From: Flavobacteriales bacterium
GTDB lineage: Bacteria > Bacteroidota > Bacteroidia > Flavobacteriales_F > PHOS-HE28
Reading direction: 5' to 3'
Length of the DNA stretch: 64,000 nt
NCBI GenBank assembly: GCA_016721005.1
Contig: JADKJM010000019.1
Location: forward strand, 62,001 to 126,000
The position numbers and the translations under genes were made by a program. Positions 20,248 through 28,088 of the stretch are shown piece after piece (position 1 is the stretch's first letter; each line of letters opens with the position of its first letter). The notes under the pieces were generated by a model. It saw nothing but the letters and a program-made list of their open reading frames with translations. It was not told where the DNA came from and ran no database searches.

Positions 20248-20424
20248 CTAACGGTATCCGTTGATGTATGCATTGGCGATGATCTCGCTTTCGCGGATCA
20301 GGCCTTGCACGATCTCCCGGATAACGTCATTGAGTTGTTGGTCCGAGTAACGATTAAGGTCATTGTACACGTGCGTTTTGCGCTTGCTGCTTTTGATGAA
20401 GGCTATCTTATCCTTCTTCGTCAT
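20248..20424 (-). CDS. Small basic helical protein, 58 residues, function unknown
   Basis: A complete short frame from ATG at 20424 to TAG at 20250-20248, preceded by GAAGG with 4-nt spacing and followed by a strong terminator. The product begins MTKKDKIAFIKSSKRK, continues with a polar, probably helical middle (YSDQQLNDVIREIVQGLIRE) and ends in AYINGYR. Charge distribution, isolation between recJ and udk, and flanking signals suggest a real gene. I do not recognise a family. The protein has no signal peptide or membrane segment. Confidence 0.6.
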   Translation of the reverse strand: MTKKDKIAFIKSSKRKTHVYNDLNRYSDQQLNDVIREIVQGLIRESEIIANAYINGYR

Positions 20425-20510
20425 GGGGCCTTCTACGGCGGGTTCGTTCCAAAGGATCCATACCGGATGAAATTTCCGTGAAAGCCATATCCAGCATGGG
20501 GTAGAACGCG

Positions 20511-20538
20511 GCGGCGGGGCCCTCCCGGGCCCCGCCGC
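20511..20538 (-). terminator. Perfect 12-bp GC-rich hairpin
   Basis: GCGGCGGGGCCC and GGGCCCCGCCGC pair completely around a TCCC loop. It lies 57 nt beyond the stop of the 46-residue gene and upstream of the 58-residue gene, so it most likely separates these two units. The T tail is weak. Confidence 0.5.
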
Positions 20539-20595
20539 ACGCTTTCACCAAAACCTTGGGCCGTTGAATTGAGCGGTGGCCCCACCGCTTGGTAT

Positions 20596-20736
20596 TCAGG
20601 CTGTCGCTACCGGACCTTGGATGCGAAGTCCACTGATCAGACGCAGGGCGTGCATGTAGCGTTCCACGTTCCCGGCGAGCATCAGGCTCCGGGCTGCATT
20701 CTTGAGCTTCTCGTAACGGATGGCGGAAGTGTTCAT
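20596..20736 (-). CDS. Small protein, 46 residues, function unknown
   Basis: A short frame starting MNTSAIRYEKLKNAARS and continuing LMLAGNVERYMHALRL, predicted helical and basic, without signal peptide. The frame extends 16 codons upstream, but the internal ATG gives a more protein-like N-terminus. Support is composition, a dedicated hairpin downstream and position in an otherwise empty 420-nt interval between the 58-residue gene and udk. No family recognised; it could be spurious. Confidence 0.45.
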   Translation of the reverse strand: MNTSAIRYEKLKNAARSLMLAGNVERYMHALRLISGLRIQGPVATA

Positions 20737-20833
20737 TTGGTCGGTTGTTGATCGTTCGGCCCGGCAAGCCAAGCTCTGTGCCAAACTTTCGTGGCCATCG
20801 GAGGTCGGATGCGGTCACTGGGGATCGGCCCCC

Positions 20834-20841
20834 TACTTTTG
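20834..20841 (+). promoter_or_regulatory. Candidate -7 element for udk
   Basis: TACTTTTG is an exact TAnnTTTG match ending 5 nt before the udk ATG; transcription from it would begin at or next to the start codon. Confidence 0.45.
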
Positions 20842-20846
20842 AAGCC

Positions 20847-21494
20847 ATGCAGCGCAATGCCTACCTCGTGGGGGTAGCGGGTGGCAGCGGATCAGGAAAG
20901 ACAAGCCTGGTGCGCGCCCTGCGCGAGAGCCTTCCGAGCGAAATGGTGTGCATGGTCTCGCAGGATGACTACTACCATCCGAAGGAATTGCAAGCGGTCG
21001 ACCAGAACGACCGGATCAATTTCGATCTACCGACTGCTGTTGATATGGATGGCTTGGCGCGCGACCTCCGCATTCTTCTTGCGGGTGAGCCCATTCTTCG
21101 GAAGGAGTACACGTTCAACCAGGATGGTCGTGAAGGGCGAACGATCGAACTACGGCCGGCCCCGATCGTTCTGGTCGAAGGGCTTTTCGTCCTTCACCAT
21201 GCGCCTGTGCGGGACCTGTTCGATCTGCGTGTGTTCATCGACGCTAGCGAGGACGCCCAATTGGAACGTCGCCTTCGGCGCGATTCAGAGGAACGCGGAT
21301 ACGGGGCCGAGGATGTCCTGTACCAATGGGAGCATCACGTACTGCCTGCCTACCGATCCTTCCTACTACCCTACCGGCACTTGTGCGATCTGCATGTGGT
21401 GAACGAACTGGGATTCACGCGGGCCGTGCGCGTCTTGCGGGACCATTTACTGCAGGCCGCAACGAAGGTGGCTACCCCGGTTCAAGGCTTGTAA
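20847..21494 (+). CDS. udk: Uridine kinase
   Basis: A 215-residue P-loop nucleoside kinase of the uridine kinase/phosphoribulokinase family. The Walker A motif VAGGSGSGKTS begins at residue 9. SQDDYYHPKEL carries the nucleoside-binding aspartate and tyrosines. NFDLPTAVDMD and PIVLVEGLFVL are family landmarks, and the lid arginines are in LERRLRRDSEERG. It phosphorylates uridine and cytidine for pyrimidine salvage. The start MQRNAYLVG fits family length; the upstream in-frame region is not kinase-like. Its last 13 nt overlap the convergent nadD. Confidence 0.93.
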   Translation: MQRNAYLVGVAGGSGSGKTSLVRALRESLPSEMVCMVSQDDYYHPKELQAVDQNDRINFDLPTAVDMDGLARDLRILLAGEPILRKEYTFNQDGREGRTIELRPAPIVLVEGLFVLHHAPVRDLFDLRVFIDASEDAQLERRLRRDSEERGYGAEDVLYQWEHHVLPAYRSFLLPYRHLCDLHVVNELGFTRAVRVLRDHLLQAATKVATPVQGL

Positions 21495-22072
21495 AGCCCG
21501 TTCCTTCGGATGTAGCCCAGGACCATTGGATCGATGCGATCATTCACAGGTTCCCAAAGCCTTATTGTATCGCGGATCGCGGTACCGGACTCGTGAACCA
21601 AGGGTGCGTCCGCAACGAAGGTGATGGCGGGATGACCGAGCAGATCGCTGTGCGCCAAGTGTTCCTTGAACCCATCCCTTGGGTAGACCAGCAGCCGGTG
21701 GTGTTCCAGGATCTCCGTGGCATCCTTCCATTGGTGGAACTGTGCCAGATTATCACTCCCGATGATCAGGACGAATTGATGCTGCGGCCAGCGCCGACGC
21801 ATGAACTCCAGACTATCCACGGTATAGCTCGGTTCGGGCAGGTCCAGTTCGAAGCCTGAGGCGACCAAGCCTGTGTGTCCTTGTACGGCCAACCGCACCA
21901 TGGCCAAGCGATGGTGGTCCGGACTCAACACCTTGTCCTTCTTGAACGGATTCTGAGGGGTGACCACCAGCCAAACCTCGTCGAGGTTGCCATGGGCAAG
22001 CATGTGTTCCGCTACGGCCACATGCCCGATGTGTGGCGGATCGAAGGTTCCAAAAAGACAACCGATCACCAT
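21482..22072 (-). CDS. nadD: Nicotinate-nucleotide adenylyltransferase
   Basis: A 196-residue nucleotidyltransferase. It has the N-terminal GTFDPPHIGHVAVAE with the HxGH-type ATP-binding motif, VVTPQNPFKKD for nucleotide binding, LIIGSDNLAQFHQW in the middle, and a C-terminal SGTAIRDTIRLWEPV corresponding to the SxTxxR motif (here SGTAIR). It converts nicotinate mononucleotide plus ATP to deamido-NAD in NAD synthesis. Its ATG shares one base with the gmk stop (TGATG), implying translational coupling, and the stop region overlaps udk by 13 nt from the opposite strand. Confidence 0.94.
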   Translation of the reverse strand: MVIGCLFGTFDPPHIGHVAVAEHMLAHGNLDEVWLVVTPQNPFKKDKVLSPDHHRLAMVRLAVQGHTGLVASGFELDLPEPSYTVDSLEFMRRRWPQHQFVLIIGSDNLAQFHQWKDATEILEHHRLLVYPRDGFKEHLAHSDLLGHPAITFVADAPLVHESGTAIRDTIRLWEPVNDRIDPMVLGYIRRNGLYKP

Positions 22073-22644
22073 CAGCTCAGGAATGCGCGGACCAACGATA
22101 CGGCCTGCGAACACGCGCGGTCCAGATCATCATTCACGATCACGTGATCGAAGCGTTGGGCGTAAGTCAACTCGTGCGCGGCCTTGTCCAACCTTCGGAG
22201 CAGGCTCTCCGGGGTTTCCGTCCCGCGCGAATGCAGCCGCTGCTCCAGCACAGACAACGACGGCGGCGCGATGAAGATCGCCAGCGCATTCGCACCGAAA
22301 GCCCGTTTCAGGTTCAAGCCACCTTCCACGTCCACGTCGAAGATCGGTCGGTGTCCTTCGTCCCAAATGCGCTCCACCTCCGACTTCAAGGTTCCATAGT
22401 ACTGTCCGGTGTACACTTCCTCCCATTCAACAAACGCATCGGCATCGATCCGAAGCTTGAATTCTTCGGCAGTCAGGAAGTGATAGTCACGCCCATCATG
22501 TTCATGCGATCGTTTCGCGCGACTGGTGGCACTCACCGAGAACGCAAGGCCGAGGTCCTTCGCAATGAGGTGGTGCACGATCGTGGTCTTCCCCGCACCT
22601 GACGGCGCGGAGATGATCACGCACTTTCCTTCGGAATGGTTCAC
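22072..22644 (-). CDS. gmk: Guanylate kinase
   Basis: A 190-residue P-loop kinase that converts GMP to GDP. The Walker A motif is SAPSGAGKTT at about residues 11-20. The GMP-binding region includes SATSRAKRSHEHDGRDYHFL and FVEWEEVYTGQYYGT, and FDVDVEGGLNLK follows. Translation begins at GTG, which overlaps the yicC stop in GTGA; the gmk stop in turn overlaps the nadD start. The three genes form one tightly coupled minus-strand operon. Confidence 0.95.
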   Translation of the reverse strand: MNHSEGKCVIISAPSGAGKTTIVHHLIAKDLGLAFSVSATSRAKRSHEHDGRDYHFLTAEEFKLRIDADAFVEWEEVYTGQYYGTLKSEVERIWDEGHRPIFDVDVEGGLNLKRAFGANALAIFIAPPSLSVLEQRLHSRGTETPESLLRRLDKAAHELTYAQRFDHVIVNDDLDRACSQAVSLVRAFLS

Positions 22645-23510
22645 AGGACGTTGAGCACTTGTTCCTTCACCTTCTCCAATTCATCCTTCATGCGCACCAC
22701 CAACTGCTGCATGGTCGCGTCGTTCGCTTTGGAGCCGATGGTGTTGATCTCGCGACCCATCTCCTGGCAGATGAAGCCGAGCTTTCGGCCCTGTTGATCC
22801 GCACTCTTCACGGTTTCCATGAAATAAGTGCAGTGTGAACGCAAGCGCACCTTCTCTTCGGTGATGTCGAGCTTCTCCAAGTAGTACACCAACTCCTGTG
22901 CGAAGCGATCCTCGTTCACTTCCGCGCGTAGGTCGGCCAGTTTCCCGAGCAAGCGCTCGCGCGTACGATCCGAGCGACCACTGTCCATGGCCTCCACTTC
23001 GGTAAGCAACTGTTCGATGCCTTTTACGCGGGCGATCAGTTCCTCCTCCAACCGGGAACCTTCGCTTCCACGGAATTCCTGGAACGCGGTGAGCGCATTC
23101 TCGATCAAGCCGCGAACCGCGATCCATTCCTCATCATCGGCACGATCACTCACCGTGGTGGCCACATCGGGCAGGCGGAGCACATAGGCGAAGAGATCGG
23201 CCGCCGCATCAGGGCTGGTCGTATCCGCGATCTCCTTCAACTCCTGGTAATAGGCCCGGATCAATTCGCGATCGAACGTGGTGTGTTTGGTGGCTTGAAG
23301 TGATTCACCGGCCACGAAGACCTCCACCTTGCCACGCACCGCTTGTTCACCGATCCATTGGCGCACCTCGTGATCCCGCTCGCGATATGCGCCGGGTAGC
23401 TTCACAAAGAGATCCAGCTGTTTGCTGTTCAGTGAACGCACCTCAACGGTCACCTTTCGGTCCTTTACCACGCCTTCGGCGCGGCCGAAGCCGGTCATTG
23501 ATCGGAGCAT
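22641..23510 (-). CDS. yicC: YicC/YloC-family endoribonuclease
   Basis: A 289-residue protein of the YicC/YloC family, now known as endoribonucleases. The N-terminal family signature SMTGFGRAEG is followed by VEVRSLNSKQLD; the C-terminal domain contains EEKVRLRSHC, GRKLGFICQEMGREINTIGSKAND and a helical end. It is the first gene of the yicC-gmk-nadD operon, an arrangement in which yicC often precedes gmk in bacteria. A start four codons later (MTGFGRAEG) is also possible; a longer upstream start would overlap the promoter candidate. Confidence 0.93.
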   Translation of the reverse strand: MLRSMTGFGRAEGVVKDRKVTVEVRSLNSKQLDLFVKLPGAYRERDHEVRQWIGEQAVRGKVEVFVAGESLQATKHTTFDRELIRAYYQELKEIADTTSPDAAADLFAYVLRLPDVATTVSDRADDEEWIAVRGLIENALTAFQEFRGSEGSRLEEELIARVKGIEQLLTEVEAMDSGRSDRTRERLLGKLADLRAEVNEDRFAQELVYYLEKLDITEEKVRLRSHCTYFMETVKSADQQGRKLGFICQEMGREINTIGSKANDATMQQLVVRMKDELEKVKEQVLNVL

Positions 23511-23531
23511 GCGTTCGTTCTTGGAAAGCGT

Positions 23532-23539
23532 CAAATGTA
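23532..23539 (-). promoter_or_regulatory. Candidate -7 element for the yicC-gmk-nadD operon
   Basis: The minus strand reads TACATTTG, an exact TAnnTTTG match, 21 nt before the yicC ATG. Confidence 0.55.
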
Positions 23540-23546
23540 GTCCGGC

Positions 23547-24470
23547 TCAACGCTCAATCTCCGCGCGGCTCACCAGGTGTACACCGAGGAAGATCGCCAG
23601 CGCACACAGTCCCTGTTGCCAGCCGATCCCCGTTTCATAATGGCCCGGGATCCCCATGCGTTCCGGTCCGATCCGCATGAACAACCACGTGACCAGGATC
23701 GCCATCAGAGGCTGTAGATAGATGTACGTGCCCACCACGGTTGAACTCAAATGCCCAAGCGCCCACGTGTTCAAGAGGTACGCGATGAATGTGACAACGA
23801 TCACCACGAAGCACACAGCCATGATCACACTGCCCGAAAGCGCGGACCATTGCACTTCTCCGAATTCAGCCCACCCGAAAGGCAGCACGAGGAACATGCC
23901 GAACAGGAAGCACCACGCCATGACCGTTACTGCGGAGTACTTCTTCATCAAGGGCTTCACGATAACGAGATAGATCCCATACGACGTGGCGTTGATCAGG
24001 ATGAACGCATCACCGAGTACGGAAGCTCCGGCAGCGCCACCATCACCTTTCAAGAAGATGAGTGAAAGTGCACCCGCTGCACCAAGCCCAACACCGATCA
24101 TCTTGGTCCAGGTGATCCGCTCCCCGATCAGGATACCGGACAGCACCAACACCAGAATGGGCGTAGCCACCATGATGATGCTCGCGTTGGCCGGTGCGGT
24201 GCGCATGAGACCGTGGAAGAACATGAGCTGGTTGAGCGCTACCCCGAATACCGCGCAGAGGAAGAGCCGACCGACATCCGGCCATGCCACGCGCTCCGGT
24301 CGAAAGGCGCGCAACAACCAGAACAAGGATCCGGCACCAAGCACGCGCAACACAATGAATCCCGACGGGCCGATCACCGTAGGCATCAGTCCTTTGGCCA
24401 CCACGTAATTCACGCCGTAGATCATGTTGACCGTGAAGAGAGCGATGTGGGCCGAGGCGCGGCGGTCCAT
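23547..24470 (-). CDS. EamA/DMT-superfamily membrane transporter
   Basis: A 307-residue integral membrane protein with about ten hydrophobic segments in two EamA repeats (residues about 7-140 and 155-300). Landmarks are the N-terminal NMIYGVNYVVAKGL, the end of the first repeat SGILIGERITWTKMIGVGLGAAG, and TYIYLQPLMAILVTWLF near the end of the second. DMT transporters of this type usually export amino acids or other small metabolites; the substrate cannot be read from the sequence. It lies upstream of yicC on the same strand, with 36 nt between its stop and the yicC start, but yicC has its own promoter candidate. Confidence 0.9.
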   Translation of the reverse strand: MDRRASAHIALFTVNMIYGVNYVVAKGLMPTVIGPSGFIVLRVLGAGSLFWLLRAFRPERVAWPDVGRLFLCAVFGVALNQLMFFHGLMRTAPANASIIMVATPILVLVLSGILIGERITWTKMIGVGLGAAGALSLIFLKGDGGAAGASVLGDAFILINATSYGIYLVIVKPLMKKYSAVTVMAWCFLFGMFLVLPFGWAEFGEVQWSALSGSVIMAVCFVVIVVTFIAYLLNTWALGHLSSTVVGTYIYLQPLMAILVTWLFMRIGPERMGIPGHYETGIGWQQGLCALAIFLGVHLVSRAEIER

Positions 24471-24544
24471 GGTGAAGTTTGCGGATGGCTCGTGGCCCTG
24501 CTGGCGGCAAAGTAATCCGGCTGATCACCGTGCGAGGCTGCAAT

Positions 24545-24552
24545 TACCTTCG
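24545..24552 (+). promoter_or_regulatory. Candidate -7 element for the cystathionine gamma-synthase/lyase gene
   Basis: TACCTTCG (TAnnTTTG with one change) lies 28 nt before the ATG at 24581. Confidence 0.4.
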
Positions 24553-24580
24553 CCGCCCGCCAACAAAACGCGCGCATGCA

Positions 24581-25723
24581 ATGAAATTCGGTACCAAAGC
24601 CATCCACGCCGGCGTGGAACCCGACCCGACCACGGGTGCGATCATGACGCCCATCTACCAGACCAGCACCTACGTGCAGGCCGCGCCTGGGGATCACAAG
24701 GGTTACGAGTACAGTCGCACGCACAACCCGACACGCACCGCGTTGCAGAACGCCTTGGCCGCGTTGGAGAATGGCAAGCACGGTCTCTGCTTCAGCAGCG
24801 GGATGGCGAGCATCGATGCGATCGTGAAACTGCTCAAGCCGGGCGACGAGGTAGTAAGCACGAACGATCTGTATGGCGGCACGTACCGGCTCTTCACCAA
24901 GATCTATGAGGGCTTCGGCGTGAAGTTCCATTTCGTTGACATGGGTGATCTCGCGAACGTGGAAGCGGCGATGACACCGAACACGAAACTGATCTGGGCC
25001 GAGACACCAACGAACCCGCTGCTTCGGATCATCGACATCGCGGGGTTGTCCGCGATCGCCAAGAAGGCGGGCGTGCTTCTGGGTGTGGACAACACGTTCG
25101 CTAGTCCATACTTACAGACGCCGCTTGATCTCGGAGCGGATCTGGTGATGCACAGCGTGACCAAGTACCTCGGTGGCCACAGCGATGTGGTCATGGGTGC
25201 GTTGATCGTGAAGGATGATGTATTGGCCGAGCGCCTTGCGTTCATTCAGAACAGCAGCGGCGCCACGCCCGGACCACAGGATTGCTTCCTTGTGCTGCGC
25301 GGCTTGAAGACCTTGCACCTGCGCATGCAGCGGCATTGCGAAAATGGAAAGGTCGTGGCCGAATGGCTCGTGAAGCATCCGAAGGTGGATGCCGTCCATT
25401 GGCCCGGCTTCACGACGCACAAGAACCACGCGGTCGCAGCAAAACAGATGCGCGGTTTCGGCGGCATGATGAGCTTCACCCTGAAAGGGGATAACATGAA
25501 GGATGCGATCAAAGTGCTTTCCTCCTGCAAGCTGTTCGCTTTGGCGGAATCGCTGGGTGGTGTCGAATCACTCTTGGGTCATCCGCCCAGCATGACGCAC
25601 GCGAGCATTCCACGTGAAGAGCGATTGAAGAACGGCATGGCTGACACCCTGATCCGGATCAGTGTTGGTCTGGAGGATGCCGAAGACCTCATCGCCGACC
25701 TGAAGCAGGCGCTGGACGCGTAA
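24581..25723 (+). CDS. Cystathionine gamma-synthase or gamma-lyase (PLP enzyme)
   Basis: A 380-residue Cys/Met-metabolism PLP-dependent enzyme. It begins KFGTKAIHAGVEPDPTTGA, has the phosphate-binding YSRTHNPTR and CFSSGMASIDAI, the cofactor aspartate in GVLLGVDNTFASPY, and the Schiff-base lysine in HSVTKYLGGHSDV. SLGGVESLLGHPPSMTHASIP near the C-terminus is typical of the synthase/lyase branch. It acts in methionine synthesis or reverse transsulfuration; sequence alone does not separate metB-like synthase from gamma-lyase. It is monocistronic. Confidence 0.92.
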   Translation: MKFGTKAIHAGVEPDPTTGAIMTPIYQTSTYVQAAPGDHKGYEYSRTHNPTRTALQNALAALENGKHGLCFSSGMASIDAIVKLLKPGDEVVSTNDLYGGTYRLFTKIYEGFGVKFHFVDMGDLANVEAAMTPNTKLIWAETPTNPLLRIIDIAGLSAIAKKAGVLLGVDNTFASPYLQTPLDLGADLVMHSVTKYLGGHSDVVMGALIVKDDVLAERLAFIQNSSGATPGPQDCFLVLRGLKTLHLRMQRHCENGKVVAEWLVKHPKVDAVHWPGFTTHKNHAVAAKQMRGFGGMMSFTLKGDNMKDAIKVLSSCKLFALAESLGGVESLLGHPPSMTHASIPREERLKNGMADTLIRISVGLEDAEDLIADLKQALDA

Positions 25724-25838
25724 CGCACACCTTCAATCACTTGGACCCCATCGTGTCGGGGTACCACGGGTGGTACGTATTGAGCCCGACCCGGACGAAC
25801 GGTTAGGCCTACATTGCCTGACCCCTCCACGCTCCCCC

Positions 25839-27899
25839 ATGCGCCACCTTCTTCTTGTTCCGTTGCTTGCTTGGTGTGGCCTTGTCATCGGTCAGGATGA
25901 TATGCTTCGCTGCTTGGCGAACAACCCGGCTGAACTTCAAGCACACCTTGACGCAACGCCGGGTGCGCGCGCGCAAGCCGAATTCGCCAATTCGGTGTTG
26001 AACGCGCAGACCGCTGGGTTCGAGCGTGGCGGTGTTGGCCCACTCATCATCCCGGTGGTATTCCACGTGATCCATAACCACGGCGCTGAGAACATCGATG
26101 ATGCGCAGTTGGTCGATGCGATCCGGATCCTGAACGAGGACTACAACAAGGAGAACCCGGATTGGGTGAACGTGCGTCCTGAATTCCTCGATCTCGTCGC
26201 CGACGTGGGGATCGAGTTCCGCTTGGCCAAGCGGGATCCGGAGGGGAATTGCACGAATGGGATCACGCGAACGGTGAGCACGCAGACTTACAACGGCGAC
26301 TTCAATATGACCCAGTTGATCCAGTGGCCGCGCGATCGGTACATGAACGTGTGGGTGGCGGCGAGTGCGAATGGCGCGGCGGGTTACACCTATTATCCGT
26401 CATGGTTGGATGGATGGGCGGCTGCGGATGGGATCGTGGTCCTGCACAGCTATACGGGAAGCATCGGGACCAGCGCTCCATACAAGTCGCGCGTACTCAG
26501 TCATGAGGTCGGCCATTGGTTGAACCTGAAACATTGCTGGGGTGATAGCAACGACCCGGGTCTTGAAGAGAACTGCGCCTTCGATGATGACGTGGACGAT
26601 ACGCCGCTCACGAAGGGTTGGACCTCTTGCACGCTGAGCGGCGCTTCCTGCGGCAGTCCGTTGGACAACGTGCAGAACTACATGGAGTATTCGTATTGCT
26701 GCAAGATGTTCACCCACCGGCAAGGGTCACGGATGGTCGCGGCGCTCACATCGCCCGTCGCACAGCGGAATAACTTGTGGCAACCGGAGAACCTCTCTTT
26801 AACCGGTGTCCTCGAAGAACCACTGCTGTGCATGGCCCGGTTCGATGCCGATCATCGCGAAGTTTGCGCGGGCGATGTCGTGCAGTTCACGGATGAGAGC
26901 TACTTCGGCGTGACGCAGCGCTTCTGGAGTTTCCCCGGCGGCGCACCAGCGGGCTCGTTCGAACAGGATCCCTCGGTGATCTATGATGAGCCGGGCGTTT
27001 ATCCGGTTACGCTGAATGTCGGCGATGGCATCACCACCGCAACTGTTTCTGAAGTATCATACATCACCGTGCTCCCGAACCCGGGCAGGCCGATCCCGTG
27101 GAGCGAGGGATTCGAAAGCGTCATCGCTTTACCGAACGTCGATTGGCGCGTGGATAACCCGGACAACGACCTCACCTTCGAGTCGACCAATGCGGCCGCG
27201 TACACCGGCAGTCAAAGCTGCCGCATCTTCAATAACGCGGATCAGTATGGCCGTATCGACGCATTGGTCTCAAGCACCTTGGACATGAGCGCTGCGGGAG
27301 ATATCTCCCTCTCGTTCCGTTACGCTTACGCGCGCCGCAACCCGATCAACGACGACCAGCTCTACGTTTACGTGAGCAACAACTGCGGCGCAACATGGAC
27401 CCTGCGAAAGGTCATGCGCGCGATCACCACCTTGGTCACGGCCAACCCGACCAACGGCAACTTCGTTCCGAATGGTCCTGCGGAATGGGGCTTCGCCGAA
27501 CTCACCAACATCGGTGCATCCTTCCACACCTCATCGTTCCGTGTGAAGTTCGAATTCCAGAGCAACGGTGGGAACAACCTCTATCTGGATGACATCAACA
27601 TCAACAACCTTGTCGTCGGCATCGAGGAGCAGTCGCCTTGGTCGAGTGGATTGAGTGTCGTCCCGGATCCAGTCGTGGATCAGGCTGAAGTGCGCTTCCA
27701 CCTCGATCGTTCGGGAACGATCGACCTCGACATCCTGGATGTACTCGGCAGAACGATCCGTCCGATCGTGCAGCACTCGCTTCGCCCAGCGGGTGATCAT
27801 CGGATCGCGTTGGGAACGAGAGGTCTTGTCCCTGGAACCTACCTCCTGAGGTTGCGCGTGGAAGGCCAACAGCAACTCCACCGGTTCATCGTACTGTAA
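25839..27899 (+). CDS. Secreted M43 (pappalysin-type) metalloprotease 1, T9SS substrate
   Basis: A 686-residue zinc protease, first of a tandem triplet. A signal peptide (MRHLLLVPLLAWCGLVIGQ) is followed by a prodomain. The M43 catalytic domain carries HEVGHWLNLKHCWG near residue 222 (HExxH plus the third histidine) and a later NYMEYSYCCKMFT containing the Met-turn. A PKD domain (FWSFPGGAPAG ... DEPGVYPVTL), a MAM-like jelly-roll domain with LYLDDININN, and a type A sorting domain (SVVPDPVVDQAEVRF ... GTYLLRL) complete it. It is expected at the cell surface or outside the cell. The upstream in-frame extension has no signal peptide. Confidence 0.92.
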   Translation: MRHLLLVPLLAWCGLVIGQDDMLRCLANNPAELQAHLDATPGARAQAEFANSVLNAQTAGFERGGVGPLIIPVVFHVIHNHGAENIDDAQLVDAIRILNEDYNKENPDWVNVRPEFLDLVADVGIEFRLAKRDPEGNCTNGITRTVSTQTYNGDFNMTQLIQWPRDRYMNVWVAASANGAAGYTYYPSWLDGWAAADGIVVLHSYTGSIGTSAPYKSRVLSHEVGHWLNLKHCWGDSNDPGLEENCAFDDDVDDTPLTKGWTSCTLSGASCGSPLDNVQNYMEYSYCCKMFTHRQGSRMVAALTSPVAQRNNLWQPENLSLTGVLEEPLLCMARFDADHREVCAGDVVQFTDESYFGVTQRFWSFPGGAPAGSFEQDPSVIYDEPGVYPVTLNVGDGITTATVSEVSYITVLPNPGRPIPWSEGFESVIALPNVDWRVDNPDNDLTFESTNAAAYTGSQSCRIFNNADQYGRIDALVSSTLDMSAAGDISLSFRYAYARRNPINDDQLYVYVSNNCGATWTLRKVMRAITTLVTANPTNGNFVPNGPAEWGFAELTNIGASFHTSSFRVKFEFQSNGGNNLYLDDININNLVVGIEEQSPWSSGLSVVPDPVVDQAEVRFHLDRSGTIDLDILDVLGRTIRPIVQHSLRPAGDHRIALGTRGLVPGTYLLRLRVEGQQQLHRFIVL

Positions 27900-28050
27900 C
27901 CGATCATCGGGTCGCTTTGGACCTCCATCCGGACGCATCGGACCTTGGTCGGATCGAGCGGCCTTCGGGAGTCCATCCGCGCACCCAGCAGGATCCCCGC
28001 ACCGCGCTGGCTATGGCAATGCTGTGACCGTGCGTTGGAACGGCGACGGG

Positions 28051-28058
28051 TATTTTTG
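28051..28058 (+). promoter_or_regulatory. Candidate -7 element for the second M43 protease
   Basis: TATTTTTG, an exact TAnnTTTG match, lies 30 nt upstream of the ATG at 28089, suggesting that this triplet member is transcribed separately. Confidence 0.5.
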
Positions 28059-28088
28059 AGGCGAAGCAACCCAGCCTCTCCCACAGAC

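Noticed and set aside
19024..20481. Plus-strand open frame of 485 codons across recJ
   Set aside because: It overlaps recJ, which has all DHH motifs, and also crosses the small gene and a terminator; the translation has no family features.
24473..24580. SAM-responsive riboswitch before the cystathionine gamma-synthase/lyase gene
   Set aside because: The 108-nt leader region shows no convincing aptamer helices or conserved core by eye, and a promoter-like motif lies only 28 nt before the ATG.
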